A stretch of DNA of 43,737 bases from RGIG3701 sp017403345 (GCA_017403345.1 JAFQOH010000075.1:1-43737); one strand, 5' to 3'. Positions 1-8,760 are shown, counted from the stretch's first letter. The notes: a model not told the origin generated them from the sequence alone. Numbers and translations: made by a program.

Positions 1-101
1 CTTTTTCTTTTTCTTTTTCTTTTCAGTGTGTTTCTGAGTCTCTTCTGTGCACTCCGTGGTGAGATCAGAACCTGGATCGGTACGCACTTTCCGGAAGAGC
101 C
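1..101. repeat. Partial copy of MITE-like dispersed repeat, cut by the window edge
   Basis: By eye about 85-90% identical over some 85 bp to the right end of the element at 23777-24055. Both share the core reading GTGGTGAGATCAGA and then GTACGCA(C/G)TTTCCGGA. A run of CTTTTT hexamers lies at its left edge. It sits just downstream of the stop codon of the minus-strand gene at 108-2030, the same placement relative to a gene as the copy near 24 kb. The left part of the element lies outside the window. Confidence 0.6.
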
Positions 102-107
102 GATTTT

Positions 108-2030
108 TCAATCTTCCGATTTTTTGAGGATCTGTTCCCAGTACGCCAGCGCGAATTCGTGAAGTTTCCGGAGTTTTTGTCCTTCTTTATCGGCAAACGC
201 ACCACGTTTTTCAAGGAGCTCCATCCGTTTTTTCTGCCAGTTCAGGAAAAAAAGTGCCGATTTCCGCATGACTTTCTGTCTTCCCGCGACTTCGACATAG
301 TACGGCGCCGACATGACGCAGCCGTACGTTTTGGGGTCATCGACACGCACCCGGATGAGGAACCACCCGCTCTCCTTGAGCTCGAGCAGGGGGAGACGTC
401 CGGTCTCGGCATAGTTGCGGAACGGTACGGAAAGGATCGTGCGCCCGTTCATGATGACCTCGATATACTGTGCCTTCTGCTGAAGCGTTAGCGTCATGGA
501 GGGATTCAGCCGATCCAGCTCACCTTCGCCGCCCGGAAAGGAAAAGACTTCACCGGGGACGTATCCTTCCACCCACGGCTGAAGCAGCGGCCCGTTGGTC
601 ACGACACACCGTCCCGCTTTTAGTGCGTCCCACCACATTTTTCGGTCAAATCCGGCATTTGCCCCCTCATACTGAAAGCCGGTCCGGTCTGCGTTTGCGG
701 CGTATTCGTCCGGGTCTACGAAGACGTACATTCGGTTAGCTCCCAGCGCATTCGGCGACATTCCCGACCCGCTTCCGGCAGACGGCGGGATCCGATGGCC
801 CGTGTTCAGAAGGTGGAAGTAGACCTCCTCCGTCCACTGCTGGCGTCCGCGTTCCCCTCGGTAGTTCATGGGGGCTGCGTCTGGGATGAATCCGCATTGG
901 GACGGTCTGAGAAAGAGGTCTGCCCGTAATTCCGCCTCTACTGCGTCATCTTCAGAAATCACGCTGGCGCTGCTTTCGTCATCCGGCACGTCACCGGCAC
1001 GTCGGCTCGTTTCTTCTTTTTCTACGTACCGTTCTGCCTGGATCCCTCCGATCGGCTTGACTGCGGGAAGGCGTTTCCACAGAATGTTTTCCGGCAGCAG
1101 CTGATCCCGGAGGATGTGCGGCCCCAAGAGCTGGAAAGAATCCGCGATCCCGAGAGAGATCATCAGCGGAAGATCCCAGCTTTCCGCATTCTGCACGTCG
1201 ATCCAGACATCCGGGTACTTCTGATGGATGGCGTAAAGCATTGGGACGGCACTCCGGCGCGATTCGAGTTTCAGACGCTCAAACGGAAGCGGAACGGGAA
1301 GATCCAGGATCCCAACTTCGCAGGCAGGATGCCGCAGAATGTAGTTTTGCGTCGTGAAAAGCCGATCCGAATCGAACCAGACCTCATCCGTTTTCGCAGA
1401 CGGTTCCCCGCGCTTCATTTCCCGATCGGATCTTCCGGAAGTACTAAGACCGTCCGGATCTTTTCGGCCGGAACGCTCACGTTCTTCTGTGCGTCTTTGA
1501 CTTTCTGCCTTTTTTTCTTTCGCAAAGATCCGTTTTTCCGCCGATCCCGCCAGCGGTACGAAATGGAGATCGTCCGCCATCATGAGGAGCTGGATGTCTG
1601 CAAGATCGCGCATGACCATCAGGTCGCCGGACCACCACCCTTTTTTCGAGAGGTCCGTGAAGCGTTTCAGAGTCTCCGTTTTGGCGTCTTTTCCGTAGCG
1701 GTTCAGCACGAAATGCCCGGTCCGCGGCAGGTACTCGAAGCCGCGTTCGATCGTCATTGGGTACGTTCCCAGAGGCCACTCCAGCCAGATCTTCCCCGGA
1801 ATGACGAAATGATCGTACCAGAACGGGACTCCGTCGGCTTTTCGCGGGATCCCTTTTTCATTTCGGATGGAGACTCGGCACGGTATCGGACGGTGTGTTT
1901 CGTCATCGACGATCTCCAGCGTGAATTCGGCCTTCTGCGCACAGACTGACTCTGAAAAAAAAACTCCCAGACCAATGAGCGTCAGAAAATGAAACGCCCA
2001 GAAGAGGGATCGGGGATTTTTGAGAGCCAT
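108..2030 (-). CDS. Secreted CehA/McbA-family protein with altered metal-binding motif
   Basis: A 640-residue protein. The ATG at 2030 is chosen because a hydrophobic signal peptide (about residues 8-30, ending near SVCAQ) follows at once and a GAAAGAAGAA purine stretch precedes it. The open frame runs further upstream but into the neighbouring gene. The layout resembles planctomycete CehA/McbA-type metallohydrolases (PHP-like fold): a GWWSGDL block near residue 131, a block starting LLMMADDLHF, a central block on IDVQNAESWDLP, and a C-terminal block with GSGSGMSPNALG followed by MYVF. In the family the GDL block normally reads GDLHVH, whose histidines bind metal; here it is GDLMVM. Catalysis is therefore doubtful. 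A charged low-complexity insert (about residues 170-220) is rich in Lys, Glu and Arg. The family assignment comes from remembered motifs; the substrate is unknown. Confidence 0.6.
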   Translation of the reverse strand: MALKNPRSLFWAFHFLTLIGLGVFFSESVCAQKAEFTLEIVDDETHRPIPCRVSIRNEKGIPRKADGVPFWYDHFVIPGKIWLEWPLGTYPMTIERGFEYLPRTGHFVLNRYGKDAKTETLKRFTDLSKKGWWSGDLMVMRDLADIQLLMMADDLHFVPLAGSAEKRIFAKEKKAESQRRTEERERSGRKDPDGLSTSGRSDREMKRGEPSAKTDEVWFDSDRLFTTQNYILRHPACEVGILDLPVPLPFERLKLESRRSAVPMLYAIHQKYPDVWIDVQNAESWDLPLMISLGIADSFQLLGPHILRDQLLPENILWKRLPAVKPIGGIQAERYVEKEETSRRAGDVPDDESSASVISEDDAVEAELRADLFLRPSQCGFIPDAAPMNYRGERGRQQWTEEVYFHLLNTGHRIPPSAGSGSGMSPNALGANRMYVFVDPDEYAANADRTGFQYEGANAGFDRKMWWDALKAGRCVVTNGPLLQPWVEGYVPGEVFSFPGGEGELDRLNPSMTLTLQQKAQYIEVIMNGRTILSVPFRNYAETGRLPLLELKESGWFLIRVRVDDPKTYGCVMSAPYYVEVAGRQKVMRKSALFFLNWQKKRMELLEKRGAFADKEGQKLRKLHEFALAYWEQILKKSED

Positions 2031-2051
2031 TTCTTCTTTCTCCTTAACTTT

Positions 2052-2087
2052 TTTTATTTCTTTTTGATCTTTTATTTCTTTTTGATC
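2052..2087. repeat. 18-bp perfect tandem duplication
   Basis: The 18-bp unit TTTTATTTCTTTTTGATC occurs twice in direct succession (2052-2069, 2070-2087). It lies in the short gap between two minus-strand genes, next to a fragment of the dispersed repeat at 2088-2119. Confidence 0.85.
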
Positions 2088-2119
2088 CTGGAACAGATAC
2101 GCACTTTTCGGAAGAGCCT
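2088..2119. repeat. Short fragment of the MITE-like repeat end
   Basis: On the plus strand this reads ATACGCACTTTTCGGAAGAG followed by CCTTA. It matches the terminal inverted repeat of the element at 23777-24055 and the end of the copy at 1-101. Only about 30 bp are present. It abuts the stop codon of the DUF1207 gene. Confidence 0.55.
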
Positions 2120-3384
2120 TAAAAATCATACCAGAAACCGAAGCCGATCTGCTTTTCCCAACGGTCGTAAAACTGGTACTGGTCCGCGTGCCCCGCCATG
2201 GCGTAAAGGCCGGTGCGCATCGTGTGCTGATAGACGGTCTTCCACTGCCAGCCGGCTTCAAGCGCACTGTACGTCTCGAAATCCGTATCCTCGCTCCATC
2301 GGAAATGAAGCGCTAAAAAAGGAGATCCCTGAAAATTCGGCAGCATCATTGGCGAGTATTCCGCCCCTAGTTCAAACTGCCAGGGTTTTGCGCCGCCGTC
2401 ACGATTGAAGACGTAATCGCCGCCGAAATAAAAGCGCCAGTTGGCATCCGGCCGAAACGCGATCCCCCACGTGAGGCAGTCGCGCACGTAGTTGATCCGG
2501 TAGACTTCTCCCGTTTTTTCGTAGTTTTTGACGATCCACTCGTCGCCCATGTGCGAGCTGATGTGGTAGTATCCGAGTTTCAACTCCCAGTTTTCCTTGC
2601 GGAACGTCAGCGGCGCACCGACCCGGTAATCTGTGCCGTGCAAATCGCGGTCTCCGGTGAGCGTTAGACGTGCAATGGCCGCACATTCCAGATCCAGCTG
2701 AAAACCTTCCGGATAAATTCGGCTCGTGGTCCCGTAGCGGAGAAAGTTGATCCGTCCGCCAAGAGTCGGATCCCAGTAGGAATCGTGCGTCGTGTCTTCA
2801 TTAATGAAATGGATGCCGAGCCTGCTTTCACGATTGCTCGCAAAATGTGCGCGATAGAGCGTTCCGCCGGGCATCGCCTGCCAGGTCCACTTTTCGCTGG
2901 ACGTTGGAAGCGGACGGCCAAAGCCGGGAATGCAGGCCCGAAAAGCCGAGTCCCAGTAATGGTAACGCTCTTCCGTCGGCGAATAGAGCGGAAGTTCGGC
3001 CCCGACACCCGTTCTGCCCCCTCCCACGACCCCCGTTCCGGAACTGTATGAAAGTCCGGAGGACGGCATCGTGCCCACAGGAAGATCTTCCGAAGTTCCC
3101 ATGCCCGAAACGCTGGTCAAAGTACCTGGATCTCCGAGCGGGACGGGGATCTCCGCCTCACTTTGGCCGCGCAGAAGGCAAGGATCTTCCGGAATGCACT
3201 CCATCCCGCTCCATGGATAACCGAGGCACGCAGCATCCCGCGTCATGATGCACGGAGTCTCTGCTTCCTGCCCTTGTGCAGTTGGAAAATGCGCGCTTTC
3301 TCCAAATATCGAAAAATGTGTCAAAATCGACACAATGAGCAGCTGAAATTTGGGAATTTGATTAAATTTTCGTTTGAACCGCAT
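2119..3384 (-). CDS. DUF1207 family protein, probable outer-membrane barrel
   Basis: A 421-residue protein. The start at 3384 is preceded by a GAGGT ribosome-binding site. An N-terminal signal-like hydrophobic segment (about residues 13-30) is followed by a Cys/Pro/Gly-rich stretch of some 100 residues. From about residue 140 comes the DUF1207-like region: alternating aromatic strands, blocks such as NRESRLGIHFINED, GYYHISSHMGDE, INYVRDCLTWGIAFRP and FYFGGDYVF, and a C-terminal aromatic residue (GFWYDF) as is usual for outer-membrane barrels. DUF1207 is common in Planctomycetes and has no assigned biochemical role. The gene lies 88 bp upstream of the CehA-like gene on the same strand, so the two may be co-transcribed. 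Outer-membrane location is inferred. Confidence 0.75.
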   Translation of the reverse strand: MRFKRKFNQIPKFQLLIVSILTHFSIFGESAHFPTAQGQEAETPCIMTRDAACLGYPWSGMECIPEDPCLLRGQSEAEIPVPLGDPGTLTSVSGMGTSEDLPVGTMPSSGLSYSSGTGVVGGGRTGVGAELPLYSPTEERYHYWDSAFRACIPGFGRPLPTSSEKWTWQAMPGGTLYRAHFASNRESRLGIHFINEDTTHDSYWDPTLGGRINFLRYGTTSRIYPEGFQLDLECAAIARLTLTGDRDLHGTDYRVGAPLTFRKENWELKLGYYHISSHMGDEWIVKNYEKTGEVYRINYVRDCLTWGIAFRPDANWRFYFGGDYVFNRDGGAKPWQFELGAEYSPMMLPNFQGSPFLALHFRWSEDTDFETYSALEAGWQWKTVYQHTMRTGLYAMAGHADQYQFYDRWEKQIGFGFWYDF

Positions 3385-3503
3385 TTTTTTACCTCTATAG
3401 TCAATTCAGTGTTTTATTTTACCCGATATTTAAATTCATGGGAAGAGCAATTTTTTTTCAGGAAATCCCCCCTACCCGCCTTTCATTTTCCGGCAGTTTG
3501 GTA

Positions 3504-3509
3504 TATAAT
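3504..3509 (+). promoter_or_regulatory. Putative -10 element for the response regulator
   Basis: A perfect TATAAT lies 75 bp upstream of the response-regulator start. The hexamer 17 bp upstream (TTTCAT) is a poor -35, so strength or sigma dependence is uncertain. Confidence 0.45.
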
Positions 3510-3584
3510 GGGGAAATACAGAGAAAATGATTTCTGTTTTTCCCCGAAAATTTTGAAATGTTTGTGAAATAAAAAGAAGAAAAA

Positions 3585-3983
3585 ATGGAATCCAAAATCA
3601 TGAACGATGCCCCAAAAACCGCTAAACGGATCCTGATCATCGATGACGACCAGGAGATCACCGAATCGATGCGTCTGACGCTTGAAATGCGCGGCTACGA
3701 GGTTTTCAATGCGACTGACGGTAATCAGGGACTGCTCATGACGGAGCAAAAAAAACCAGATCTGATCATTCTCGATATGATGATGCCGAAACGCAGCGGA
3801 TTTCTTGTTCTTGAAAATCTGCGCCGTTCGCTTCCGATTCCTATCCGTGTGATCATGATCACGGCAAACGAAGGCAATCGCCATAAAGCCTATGCCGAAA
3901 CTTTGGGTGTGGACGACTACATCCGCAAGCCGTTCCCGATGGACCGACTCTTGGCGAGCGTCAAGCGGCTGATCGGGGAATAG
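3585..3983 (+). CDS. Receiver-only response regulator
   Basis: A 132-residue single-domain CheY-like protein. It has the acidic pair in LIIDDDQE near the N-terminus, the phospho-acceptor Asp in IILDMMMP, the switch Thr in VIMITAN and the conserved Lys in IRKPFP. There is no output domain, so it would act by protein-protein contact or phosphotransfer. Two in-frame ATGs, at 3585 and 3600, are possible; the first has AAGAAGA upstream. No histidine kinase lies nearby. The next gene, a DUF3754 protein, begins 45 bp downstream, so the two probably share a transcript. Confidence 0.9.
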   Translation: MESKIMNDAPKTAKRILIIDDDQEITESMRLTLEMRGYEVFNATDGNQGLLMTEQKKPDLIILDMMMPKRSGFLVLENLRRSLPIPIRVIMITANEGNRHKAYAETLGVDDYIRKPFPMDRLLASVKRLIGE

Positions 3984-4027
3984 TATCGATCCCAATTTCA
4001 AAAATAGAACATCTGGAGGCCTGCGAT

Positions 4028-5290
4028 ATGTCCATTTTATCGACCTTAAAGAAGCTGCTGATCGTGGATCCGGAAAAACTGCCGAAACTGGAATGGCTTT
4101 CGGCAGGGGAGCATTTTATCCCTATTTATTTTACGGACCTCCTGAACCGTGTTCTGGAAGATGAACGGCTGAATGAAACCGAGCGCGAACATTTCCGCAC
4201 ACTCGCTCTGATGCTGGAAGAACACTACCACTTGGATTACCAGAAAGATTTTCTCCAGCTTAAAGATGCTTTCGTGCCCTTTGACCCGGATACGGAAGTG
4301 CGCTATTTTCCGGAATATTCCGAAGAGTACAAAGAAGAGTGCCGTACCCGGCTCATGCATGGGGTCGAAAATTTCCTTGCAGTGTGCAATTTCCGTGAAA
4401 TGACGAAGGAACAGAGTACGGAGATCCTGGGGGCACGCTATCCCGGGATCCTTTCCATCAAAGTCGATATGCGGAAACTGGAATTCTTCAGGATCTTCTA
4501 CCGCGGGATCCGGCATGAAGATAAGACTGGAAAAGCGCTCTGGCTGCTCAAGGAAAATTACCCAAGCCTTAAATTTAAGCGTGTCTTTGTGCTGGCTCGC
4601 TACAAAGAAAAGTACGGAAGCGGTGTTTTAGTCAAGGTTTTTCGGGATGTCGATGTGGAGAACCTGAAAGTCGTCGTGCCGGAAGTGCAGCTTTGCCTGC
4701 CGATCGCCGATCAGATCAAGGTCGGCGCCTCTTTCTCCGGTGCACTAGGGACGGCGATCGTGAAGATCATTCTGGCCGCGAGTATTAATCTGATACTCTT
4801 CCTTACGATGCTCGTCACATTTGCCCTTGGATTTTTCCGCTCGATCTGCGGTTTCTTCAATTCCCGCATGAGATGCCTGAAGACCTACTCGGAAAGTCTC
4901 TACCACAAGAGTCTCGCGAGCAACATGGGGGCCGTGAATCTGCTGGTGGAACAGGCTGAAACGCAGGAAGTGAAGGAAGCGTTCCTGGCGTACTTCATGC
5001 TTTATGTCTGCCGGAAAGAAAATCTGACGATGGAGGAACTTGACGCGCGGGTCGAAGCCTGGCTGGAAAAGAATTTCGGTTTCTACATTGATTTCGAGGT
5101 GGACGACGCTCTGCGAAAGCTGCTGGATAAAGACCTGGCACTGAAATATGTGCATGAAGACGGATCTGCGCCGCATTACAAAGTCTACGACTTGCCAAGC
5201 ACGCTGCGCCGTTTGGATGAATTGTGGGACAATTACCATCAGGAAAATAATATTGGGGATCCTTCCGCCGATTCGGTCGCTGATGCGTGA
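4028..5290 (+). CDS. DUF3754 domain membrane protein
   Basis: A 420-residue protein. The ATG is preceded by GGAGG at a spacing of eight bases. The N-terminal half is soluble and acidic. A hydrophobic segment at about residues 243-272 probably spans the membrane, possibly as a hairpin. It is followed by a helical region with YHKSLASNMGAV and by AFLAYFMLYVC, which resemble the conserved part of the DUF3754 (TMEM143-like) family. The function of that family is unknown. The C-terminus is acidic (about 60 residues). It follows a response regulator and precedes a strong terminator, so it is likely the last gene of a two-gene operon unrelated to the BMC locus. Confidence 0.65.
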   Translation: MSILSTLKKLLIVDPEKLPKLEWLSAGEHFIPIYFTDLLNRVLEDERLNETEREHFRTLALMLEEHYHLDYQKDFLQLKDAFVPFDPDTEVRYFPEYSEEYKEECRTRLMHGVENFLAVCNFREMTKEQSTEILGARYPGILSIKVDMRKLEFFRIFYRGIRHEDKTGKALWLLKENYPSLKFKRVFVLARYKEKYGSGVLVKVFRDVDVENLKVVVPEVQLCLPIADQIKVGASFSGALGTAIVKIILAASINLILFLTMLVTFALGFFRSICGFFNSRMRCLKTYSESLYHKSLASNMGAVNLLVEQAETQEVKEAFLAYFMLYVCRKENLTMEELDARVEAWLEKNFGFYIDFEVDDALRKLLDKDLALKYVHEDGSAPHYKVYDLPSTLRRLDELWDNYHQENNIGDPSADSVADA

Positions 5291-5322
5291 CGCTGCCTGA
5301 GATCCCTGATCTTCAGACCTGG

Positions 5323-5362
5323 AAAGCCGTTCTTTTGCAAAGGAGGACGGCTTTCATTTTTT
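5323..5362 (+). terminator. Intrinsic terminator after the DUF3754 gene
   Basis: The arms AAAGCCGTTCT and AGGACGGCTTT (11 bp with one G-T pair) close a short loop and are followed by CATTTTTT. This separates the upstream operon from the BMC operon. Confidence 0.85.
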
Positions 5363-5450
5363 GGGTGAGGAGGATTGAGGAGCTTTTTTCTCGCTCTGTT
5401 TTTTCGATCCGCAGTCTGAAAATTTGCGCAGACCGTAAAATCTAACTCTT

Positions 5451-5513
5451 AAAGTCGGCAAAAAATTCCAATGAGAAAAAAATAGGTAAAGAAAAGAGGA
5501 AAAGTCGGCCGAC
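5451..5513 (+). promoter_or_regulatory. Candidate operator region upstream of the BMC operon
   Basis: The 9-mer AAAGTCGGC occurs at 5451 and again exactly 50 bp later at 5501. The second copy runs into the perfect palindrome GTCGGCCGAC (5504-5513). The direct repeat with helical phasing and the palindrome, 57 bp before pduL, suit a regulator site. No BMC-linked DeoR-type regulator gene is present in the window, so the cognate protein is unknown. I could not pick a convincing -35/-10 pair. Confidence 0.35.
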
Positions 5514-5569
5514 ACACTAAAAGATACGTTTAATTTTTTTGAAACGAGAGCCGAAAACGGCATGAAAAT

Positions 5570-6244
5570 ATGGATACATCAAATCTCAGCGCGGAATTTA
5601 TAGAGCAGATCGTTCGCCAGATCGTTTTAGAGTGCGTCGGCGTTCCCGGTAGATCGGAACCCGCTCCTGCCCCAGAACTGGTGGTGAGCATCTCCGCGCG
5701 GCACATCCATCTGAGCGATCAGGATGTCGAGACGCTTTTCGGCCCCGGCTATCAGCTCACAGTGGAAAAGGAACTTTACCAGCCCGGTTTCTTTGCGGCT
5801 AAAGAGACGCTCATGGTCGTCGGTCCCCGCAGAAGGATGCTCCCTTCGGTCCGGATCCTCGGTCCCACGCGCAAACAGTCTCAAGTCGAGCTTGCGTTTA
5901 CAGACGGCATTTCCCTCGGGATCCCGCTTCCGGTACGTCAGTCTGGCGACTTGGCTGGGACTCCCGGCTGTGTGCTGGTCGGTCCAAAAGGCGTCGTGGA
6001 ACTGAAAAACGGCGTCATCCGTGCGGAACGGCACGTCCATATGCACCCGACAGAAGCGGAATACTACGGCGTCCAGGACAAAGACCGCATGAATCTGCGC
6101 GTCTATTCCGGTTCCTGTACGACGACGTTTGAGAACGTGCTCGTGCGTGTCGATCCCGGCGTCCATCTGGAAGTCCACCTCGATACCGACGAAGGAAACG
6201 CGTGCGACATCGATCACGCAGATCGGATCGAGCTTTACCGCTGA
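5570..6244 (+). CDS. pduL: Phosphate propanoyltransferase PduL, BMC type
   Basis: A 224-residue protein. PduL transfers the acyl group of acyl-CoA to phosphate, regenerating CoA inside the compartment and giving an acyl phosphate for acetate kinase. The zinc-binding motifs of the family are visible: SARHIHLS (His45, His47) and RHVHMHP (His155, His157, His159). Residues 5-22 form an amphipathic helix (EFIEQIVRQIVLE) followed by a Pro/Ala linker, the usual look of an N-terminal encapsulation peptide. The ribosome-binding site is weak. This is the first gene of the BMC operon; BMC-H follows after 62 bp. Confidence 0.95.
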   Translation: MDTSNLSAEFIEQIVRQIVLECVGVPGRSEPAPAPELVVSISARHIHLSDQDVETLFGPGYQLTVEKELYQPGFFAAKETLMVVGPRRRMLPSVRILGPTRKQSQVELAFTDGISLGIPLPVRQSGDLAGTPGCVLVGPKGVVELKNGVIRAERHVHMHPTEAEYYGVQDKDRMNLRVYSGSCTTTFENVLVRVDPGVHLEVHLDTDEGNACDIDHADRIELYR

Positions 6245-6306
6245 ACCGAATAGATCATCGAATTCGATTACCTATCATTTAACCTGAAGCAAAAAGGAAA
6301 AACGCA

Positions 6307-6609
6307 ATGGCAAAAACATTGGAAGCATTGGGAATGATCGAAACGAAAGGTTTCGTCGCTCTCGTGGAAGGCGTTGATGCAATGATGAAATCCGCGAACG
6401 TTCAGTTTCTGGGCTGGGAAAAACCCGGGTCCGGGATCGTGACGGCTTACGTGACGGGTGACGTCGCCGCTGTGAAAGCCGCGACTGATGCCGGAGTCGC
6501 CGCTGCGAGCCGCGTGGGTGAGGTTTTGGCCGTTCAGGTCATTCCGCGTCCGTCGGAAGATATCGTCTCCCTTCTTCCCGGTCTGAAAAAAGACGGTGCG
6601 AAGAAATAG
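6307..6609 (+). CDS. BMC-H shell hexamer protein 1
   Basis: A 100-residue single BMC domain (Pfam00936 type). The opening LEALGMIETKGFVALVEGVDAM and the later block VIPRPSEDI are diagnostic. A GSG in EKPGSGIVTAY is the likely pore loop lining the hexamer centre. The tail is lysine-rich. An AAGGAA ribosome-binding site precedes the ATG. With the next gene it would make the flat facets of the shell. Confidence 0.97.
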   Translation: MAKTLEALGMIETKGFVALVEGVDAMMKSANVQFLGWEKPGSGIVTAYVTGDVAAVKAATDAGVAAASRVGEVLAVQVIPRPSEDIVSLLPGLKKDGAKK

Positions 6610-6669
6610 GCGCTTCCCTTCATTCCTGATCCTGTTTCCATTTCCCATTTGAATAAAAGGTAGCTTAAA

Positions 6670-6939
6670 ATGCAATACGCACTTGGATTCATTGAAACTA
6701 AAGGTCTCGTTGCCCTGATCGAAGCGTGCGACGCCATGTCGAAAGCCGCGAATGTCGATATTCTCAAAAAAGTGAACATCGGCGGCGCATTCGTGACCGC
6801 GATCGTTCGCGGAGACGTCGGAAGTGTCCGTGCCGCGATCGAAGCCGGAGCCTCTGCCGCCTCCCAGACGGGCGAATTGGTCTCCAGCCACATCATTCCG
6901 CGTCCGGCCGCCGGGCTGCTCGAGGCGTTCATCGACTAG
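6670..6939 (+). CDS. BMC-H shell hexamer protein 2
   Basis: An 89-residue single BMC domain, paralogous to the preceding gene: YALGFIETKGLVALIEACDAM at the start and HIIPRPA near the end. The probable pore loop is IGGA, different from the GSG of the first copy, so the two hexamers may pass different molecules. AAAGGTAG lies just before the ATG region. Confidence 0.97.
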   Translation: MQYALGFIETKGLVALIEACDAMSKAANVDILKKVNIGGAFVTAIVRGDVGSVRAAIEAGASAASQTGELVSSHIIPRPAAGLLEAFID

Positions 6940-7141
6940 TCCGCGTTCGCTCTGCACTTCGGTCCGCAGTTCAGTCCGTAGTTCGGCATTTCCGCCCTCG
7001 GTAAAAGAAAATGAGATCCGAGATCCCGAAAGGAAGCGGAAGACGTTCCCGTTTTTCCGCTTTCCAGTTTCGGCTCACTGGTTCCGTTCTCTTTTTCCCG
7101 CATTTTCCGTCCCTTTCATTTTCAGCAGAAGGACATTCCGC

Positions 7142-8332
7142 ATGAAGATCCTCGTCGCGAACATCGGCTCCACGAGCTTTAAATACCGTCTCTACGATAT
7201 GACCAGCGAGACGCAGCTCGCCAAAGGGCGCATCGAGCGCATCGGTGAACCGCTCAGTCCGGTCGAGGTCGAGGTCGGCGGGAAGACTTTCTCCGAAGAA
7301 TTTCCGGTCCCGGATCATGGCGAAGCGGTACGTCAGTGCCTCCGTCAGCTCACGTCTCCGGAAGTCGGCTGCCTGAAAGCGCCTGCGGAAGTCCAAGGGA
7401 TCGGTTTTAAGGCGGTTCACGGCGGGCGCGTGACGGGCGTGCAGGTCATCAATGATGCAGTCCTTGCCGCCATGGAGGAAATGACCGACATCGCCCCGGC
7501 TCACAATCCGCCGTACATCGCGGCCATGCGTCAGCTGCGTACACAGCTTCCCGACGTTCCGCTCGTCGCGGCATTCGAGACCGGTTTTCATGCCGACATT
7601 CCCGAGTCGAACCGGCTCTATGCCGTTCCGGATGAATGGATCGACAGATTTCAGATCCGCCGATTCGGCTTCCACGGCGCCAGTCACCGCTACATTTCAG
7701 TACGCAGTGCAGAACTTTTCGGCCGAAAAGACCTGCGCATCATCTCCTGTCACCTCGGCGGCTCCAGTTCCATTTGCGCCATCGCAGACGGCAAAAGCCG
7801 CGCAACGAGCATGGGGGGAAGTCCTCAAGGCGGACTGCCGCAGAATAATCGTGTCGGCGACTTTGACCCGTACCTTTTGCCGCATCTGATGAAGCGAACG
7901 GGGAAATCGTGCGAGGAACTTCTGGCGATCCTCGGTAAGCAGGGCGGTCTGTACGGTCTGAGCGGCGGTGTGGGGACGGACATCCGTGACATTCTGGCTG
8001 CGGTGAATGCCGGAAATGAAAAGGCAAAACGTGCTTTGGACGTCTACGTGTTCGACATTCGCCGGTATCTCGGAGCGTATCTCGTGGAACTCGGCGGAGC
8101 AGACCTCCTCGTCTTCACCGGCGGGATCGGCGAGAATCAGTGGAGCATCCGCGAAATGATCTGCCGGGATCTTGCGGAACTCGGCATCCTTCTCGATCCG
8201 GAAAAGAACCGTGCGTGCCGTGCCTCGGAAATGTGCATCAGTGCCGAAGAAAGCCGCGTGAAGATCTGTGTCATTCCGACAAACGAAGAGATCATCGTCG
8301 CCCGGCAAACGGTCGAAGCACTCAAAACTTGA
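7142..8332 (+). CDS. ackA: Acetate kinase family protein, BMC-associated
   Basis: A 396-residue ASKHA-fold kinase that would make ATP from the acyl phosphate produced by PduL. The start at 7142 is chosen because MKILVANIGSTSFK is the family N-terminus and AGAAGGA precedes it; the longer frame upstream overlaps the BMC-H gene and reads as junk. Visible blocks include VHGG, RRFGFHGASH, SCHLGGSSSICAI, RVGDFDP and FTGGIGEN. The loop around TSMGGSPQGGLPQ differs from ordinary housekeeping acetate kinases, which suggests a BMC-specific branch. No terminal targeting helix is seen, so it may act outside the shell. Confidence 0.92.
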   Translation: MKILVANIGSTSFKYRLYDMTSETQLAKGRIERIGEPLSPVEVEVGGKTFSEEFPVPDHGEAVRQCLRQLTSPEVGCLKAPAEVQGIGFKAVHGGRVTGVQVINDAVLAAMEEMTDIAPAHNPPYIAAMRQLRTQLPDVPLVAAFETGFHADIPESNRLYAVPDEWIDRFQIRRFGFHGASHRYISVRSAELFGRKDLRIISCHLGGSSSICAIADGKSRATSMGGSPQGGLPQNNRVGDFDPYLLPHLMKRTGKSCEELLAILGKQGGLYGLSGGVGTDIRDILAAVNAGNEKAKRALDVYVFDIRRYLGAYLVELGGADLLVFTGGIGENQWSIREMICRDLAELGILLDPEKNRACRASEMCISAEESRVKICVIPTNEEIIVARQTVEALKT

Positions 8333-8380
8333 AAATGGATCCCGAAAATGGATCCCGAACTCATTCGGAAATGGATCGGT
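8331..8380. repeat. 13-bp tandem duplication at the ackA stop codon
   Basis: GAAAATGGATCCC occurs at 8331-8343 and 8344-8356, with a degenerate third copy at 8368-8380. The first unit begins inside the TGA stop codon of ackA (8330-8332). Confidence 0.8.
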
Positions 8381-8454
8381 CCGTGTTCCGCAATTTTTTT
8401 GAAATTCCCGCATTCCGCAGACTTTCGGTCCGGGACTAACCAGGAAAGAACGCA

Positions 8455-8760
8455 ATGTTCATAGGAAAGATCGTAGGTTCGACTGTCGCCACCCAAAAAC
8501 TGGATTCCCTTCGCGGTTGGAAACTGCTCGTCGTGGAAGCGTACCGCGTTGACCCGGCCTCGCAGGACAGTCTGCTCCCCACAGGACGAACGCTCATTAC
8601 GCTGGATACGCTTGGGGCCGGAGAAGGCGACTTCGTGCTGGTTTGCCAAGGATCCAGTGCCCGCATGACGCCTGAAACGAAACCGATCCCGACAGACGCC
8701 GTCACGATCGGGATCGTGGATACCGTAAATATGGGCGGCAAGGTCGTGTTTCAACGCTGA
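8455..8760 (+). CDS. BMC-P (EutN/CcmL) pentamer protein 1
   Basis: A 101-residue protein of the EutN/CcmL fold, which caps the shell vertices. Diagnostic blocks are MFIGKIVGSTVATQK, WKLLVVEAY, TLGAGEGDFVLVCQGSSAR and TIGIVDTV. This is the first of three BMC-P genes here, the number typical of Planctomycetes-Verrucomicrobia BMC loci. It follows ackA and precedes the aldehyde dehydrogenase. Confidence 0.96.
   Translation: MFIGKIVGSTVATQKLDSLRGWKLLVVEAYRVDPASQDSLLPTGRTLITLDTLGAGEGDFVLVCQGSSARMTPETKPIPTDAVTIGIVDTVNMGGKVVFQR

Noticed and set aside
6824..7141. N-terminal extension of acetate kinase
   Set aside because: It overlaps the BMC-H gene in another frame, is Arg/Ser/Pro-rich, and the family N-terminus with a ribosome-binding site is at 7142.
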